NCBI RefSeq assembly: GCF_011516655.1
Contig: NZ_WOSV01000001.1
Span: 124,001-188,000 of the forward strand
Source of the DNA: Acetobacter thailandicus
Lineage (GTDB): Bacteria > Pseudomonadota > Alphaproteobacteria > Acetobacterales > Acetobacteraceae
DNA: 64,000 bases
Reading direction: 5' to 3'
The notes beneath the pieces were generated by a model. The model did no database searches. It saw nothing but the letters and a program-made list of their open reading frames with translations, and was not told the origin of the DNA. Of the stretch, positions 61,489 to 64,000 are shown piece after piece. Numbering within the stretch: position 1 is the first letter of the stretch; every line of letters starts with the position of its first letter. The position numbers were made by a program, and so were the translations under genes.

Positions 61489-62382
61489 ATGCTTCTGAAC
61501 GATCTTCAGTGGTATACTGTAGGGGATGCCCGCATTCTGAAAATACAGGACCTGACGCTGAAAGCACTCTCTCCTGAACAGCTACTTCCTGACTGGAATA
61601 ATGCAACGGCACTTCAGGCCTATCCCGACCTGCCTGAAACGCTGGATGCCTCAGAAAAGAAAGTCCTTTTGAGCGTTCATAGCTGGCTCGTCGAGGATCG
61701 CGGCCGGAAAATTCTTGTGGATACGGGAGTTGGAAATAACAAGGTCCGTCCTGCTGCTCCGCATTTCGATCATTTGCAGACAGTGTGGCTTGAAAATTTA
61801 ATGCGCACTGGCGTCAGGCCTGAAGACATCGATTTTGTTCTTCTTACCCATCTGCATGTCGATCATGTCGGATGGAATACACGCCTGAAAAATGGCATCT
61901 GGGTTCCGACCTTCCCGAATGCCCGATATATTTTTTCCAAAGCCGAATACGATTTTTTCAGCAATCCTGCTCATGATAGTGCCCGTAATAAAACCAGCTT
62001 CATGACACGCATAGATAGCGTTGATCCGATTGTTTCGGCAGGTCTTGCAGATCAGATTGACGTAGACGGATCCGAAATTCTTGAGGGAATTTCCTTTCAT
62101 TCCACACCTGGACATACGCCACATCACGCATCTCTTGTGCTGAAATCTGGTATGGAGCGTGCAATCTTTACGGGAGATGTCATGCATCACCCTATGCAAG
62201 TGCGTGTTCCGGAGTGGAGTGCCGTTTTTGATGCAGATCCCCAGACAGCCATCGTATCGCGCAAATGGGCTTTGAATTACGCTATTGAACACGATGCGAC
62301 AGTATTCACATCACATTTCCCGATGACATCTGTTGGCAGAGTTATGACAAGTGACCAAAACATGAGCTGGTCCTTCCTTTAG
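61489..62382 (+). CDS. Metallo-beta-lactamase-fold hydrolase (lactonase-like)
   Basis: 297 residues. The zinc motif THLHVDHVGW, then PGHTPHHASL, TGDVMHHP and a late TSHFPMTSVG define a two-zinc MBL hydrolase. N-terminal length and layout resemble lactonase or quorum-quenching types, though substrate is unknown. It is 46 bases after the YCII gene, on the same strand; AAGGGAGG precedes it. Confidence 0.88.
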   Translation: MLLNDLQWYTVGDARILKIQDLTLKALSPEQLLPDWNNATALQAYPDLPETLDASEKKVLLSVHSWLVEDRGRKILVDTGVGNNKVRPAAPHFDHLQTVWLENLMRTGVRPEDIDFVLLTHLHVDHVGWNTRLKNGIWVPTFPNARYIFSKAEYDFFSNPAHDSARNKTSFMTRIDSVDPIVSAGLADQIDVDGSEILEGISFHSTPGHTPHHASLVLKSGMERAIFTGDVMHHPMQVRVPEWSAVFDADPQTAIVSRKWALNYAIEHDATVFTSHFPMTSVGRVMTSDQNMSWSFL

Positions 62383-62412
62383 AGCCACCATTACGCTGGC
62401 ATGTTACGTCAT

Positions 62413-62571
62413 CCAATAAGTCTTTACGAAGAGGGCATAACTGAAGATGCCGCTTGACCACTACTGCTGACGTCAGCACAATCATCCGTGCCTAAAAAGA
62501 CAGCGATGCAGGTATGGTGACAACCTGCGGTCTCTTTGGAGACAGTCACGCCTGAGCAGGTAAACCTGCTC
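62413..62571. repeat. Structured dispersed repeat, copy B
   Basis: Matches copy A at 28091-28250. Hairpins are kept: TCTT/AAGA 62421-62432, GCTGACGTCAGC 62466-62477, GCAGGT/ACCTGC 62508-62528, GTCTC/GAGAC 62530-62543, GAGCAGG/CCTGCTC 62554-62571. Loops differ (TTCA to TTTG) while stems remain paired. The short word 63266-63284, which follows copy A within 15 bases, lies 695 bases further here, so the VOC gene seems to sit inside this copy. Confidence 0.75.
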
Positions 62572-62676
62572 CTGACCATGGCCGGGCACGACGAGGATTG
62601 GCCTCGTCTGTGGTCGGTCGTCGTTGTCCATGTTGCGACCGGCTCGTGTCCGTCTCACCAACGGAAAGGCACAGCT

Positions 62677-63096
62677 ATGAAGCTAAACCACATCAACCTC
62701 TACAGCCACGATACTGAAGCTGATCGCGCAATGTTCGAACAATATTTCGGCCTGCGAACTCTCGTTGTGCGTGGAACCAAAATGGCCATCATGCAGGATG
62801 ATGACGGGCTGGTACTAATCGTCAATCATTTCGCCAAAAAACTCGAAGACTTCAGTTACCCCAGGCAACCCGACATCATGCACATTGGTTTCATACAAAA
62901 GTCTCACGAAGACGTCGATGCTCTGTATAAGCGTCTCAGTGCGGATGGCTGGGAGGTGCATGCTCCATGCGACACACATGGTGCATGGTCCTTCTACTTT
63001 CGAGCAAAGGGCGGCTACTTCATCGAAGTAACGACATTGACGCCGTTTCGACCCAGAGAAGCGTATCAGGGAAATCCACAATCATACCCGGCATGA
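62677..63096 (+). CDS. VOC-family (glyoxalase-like) protein
   Basis: 139 residues. LNHINLYSHDTEADRAMFEQYFGLRT is the first half of a vicinal oxygen chelate fold; HIGFIQKSHEDVDALYKRLSADGWEVHAPCDTHGAWSFYFRAKGGYFIEVTTL is the second. Metal ligands are likely the histidines and the final Glu. Substrate unknown. ATG 62677 with GGAAAGG upstream is preferred to a longer reading that includes repeat copy B. Confidence 0.88.
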   Translation: MKLNHINLYSHDTEADRAMFEQYFGLRTLVVRGTKMAIMQDDDGLVLIVNHFAKKLEDFSYPRQPDIMHIGFIQKSHEDVDALYKRLSADGWEVHAPCDTHGAWSFYFRAKGGYFIEVTTLTPFRPREAYQGNPQSYPA

Positions 63097-63309
63097 GGAG
63101 TGCAGTATCAGTGCTAAGGGGTTGTGAAGAGCACTCATATGTTCAAGATGATTTCAATCAATTCCTTCATCTCGAACTTAGGTATTAGATAAAAATATCA
63201 GGGCGCCTGAGGAAAACAGGCTGACCTTCATTGGCAAGCTCGTTGAGTCATAATCTCTCGCTGACTTCAGAAGATTAATGCGTCCTGCCCCTGGTATTAC
63301 AGTCGCATT

Positions 63310-64000
63310 TTACACCTGACCGCCATGCTCAAAATAACGAGCCGGTGTTTTACCGAGCGCTTTTTTAAACATCTGAATAAATGCCGTAACCGATTCATAA
63401 CCTAATGCTTCAGAAACCTTCTGAACGGCAACTCCTTTAGCAAGCTCTCGTAACGCTATAATCAGCTGAAGCTGCTGACGCCAGCGGCCGAAGGTCAGTC
63501 CGGTCTCCTGTACAATCAGTCGCGCGAGAGAGCGTTCGCTCAAAGCAACACGCTCGGCCCAGATTGCCATTGTTGCTCTGTCAGCAGGGTTACTGGTGAG
63601 CGCTTTTGCTATTTCCCTTACTTTCGGATGATCAGAAACGGGCAGGTTCAGCCGCTCCTCTGGCATAAGGGTCAGTTCATCAAGCAGCACTCTGACAAGT
63701 CGAGCTGTGTGACTATTAGCGCTGTAGTCAGAGGAAAGACCTGCAAGATGAAGAATCATCTCACGTACAATAGCTGATATTCCCAAAGTGCAGCAATAAT
63801 CAGGTAAAGCAGCAGCACCGGGTTCAACAAATAAAAAAGCAAGGTGAGCATTATCTGTTGCACGATTGCTGTGTACCACCCCGCCAGGCACCCATACACC
63901 ACAATTGGGAGGTACGATCCAAATACCATTGGCAGCTGTAAAAGTTACCGCACCATGTAACGCAAGAATAAGCTGCCCCTTACGGTGCGTATGTGCCGGA
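63310..64000 (-). CDS. AraC-family regulator (5' end beyond the window)
   Basis: The frame continues to the right edge. PAHTHRKGQLILALHGAVTFTAANGIWIVPPNCGVWVPGGVVHSN is the cupin-like sensor domain. The C-terminal double HTH (MAIWAERVALSERSLARLIVQETGLTFGRWRQQLQLIIALRELAKGVAVQKVSEALGYESVTAFIQMFKKALGKTPARYF) is the AraC DNA-binding domain. About 230 residues are in the window. Confidence 0.92.
   Translation of the reverse strand, partial: PAHTHRKGQLILALHGAVTFTAANGIWIVPPNCGVWVPGGVVHSNRATDNAHLAFLFVEPGAAALPDYCCTLGISAIVREMILHLAGLSSDYSANSHTARLVRVLLDELTLMPEERLNLPVSDHPKVREIAKALTSNPADRATMAIWAERVALSERSLARLIVQETGLTFGRWRQQLQLIIALRELAKGVAVQKVSEALGYESVTAFIQMFKKALGKTPARYFEHGGQV

Noticed and set aside
62384-62392. 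GCCACCATT after the MBL gene resembles the end of tRNA-Val (CCCACCATT) and might be attR
   Set aside because: Only about eight bases match and the flanks diverge at once; this is within chance.

Overview
The window looks like a stretch of an acetic acid bacterium chromosome (Acetobacteraceae, Alphaproteobacteria). Evidence is the hopanoid genes hpnA and hpnL, the Hint_2-type proteins common in this family, alphaproteobacterial tRNAs, and a GapR-like protein. A prophage encoding a contractile-tailed phage occupies about 45 kb of the 64 kb. The assignment rests on protein and motif recognition by eye; no database search was possible.

Positions 1-15.1 kb are ordinary chromosome: a GNAT acetyltransferase, ettA, a CAT-anticodon tRNA, ppa, a DODA-type dioxygenase, an outer-membrane protein, tRNA-Asp, a peroxide-defence block (ahpC and ahpD divergent from oxyR), rpmJ (L36), a TPR protein, a tyrA-type dehydrogenase with an hpnL-like gene divergent from hpnA, a small periplasmic protein, a PhoN-type acid phosphatase, an N-formylglutamate amidohydrolase and tRNA-Val(GAC).

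The prophage begins at tRNA-Val. Its left operon (about 19.26 to 15.2 kb, minus strand) is a chain of overlapping genes: small early proteins, a Bet/RecT annealing protein, a frameshifted DnaQ-like exonuclease, an excisionase-like protein and the integrase. A two-gene module of unknown function, a CI-like S24 repressor, a divergent Cro-like gene, a P63C protein, small early genes, a GapR homologue and replication genes follow. Two intergenic regions share a repressor operator, consensus AAGTATTTCTTACTT. Around 25.4-30.5 kb lies a cargo region: an IS5-family transposase relic, a KAP-like P-loop NTPase, a structured repeat and a Hint protein with a tandem 540-bp duplication.

The late genes (30.8-57.9 kb, plus strand) run in order: regulator, terminase, portal, head, DUF3383 sheath, tube, tail assembly chaperone with a classic -1 frameshift, tape measure, baseplate, fibres, lysis. 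Two insertions interrupt this order: a bacteriocin-precursor-like membrane peptide between spike and gp46, and a CotH-kinase-like protein at the end of the fibre cluster. A second Hint protein closes the module at 58-59.7 kb, so related Hint proteins flank the virion genes. No right attachment site was found.

Positions 60-64 kb carry accessory bacterial genes: a LysR regulator divergent from YCII and metallo-beta-lactamase-fold genes, a second copy of the structured repeat, a VOC-fold protein and a truncated AraC regulator.
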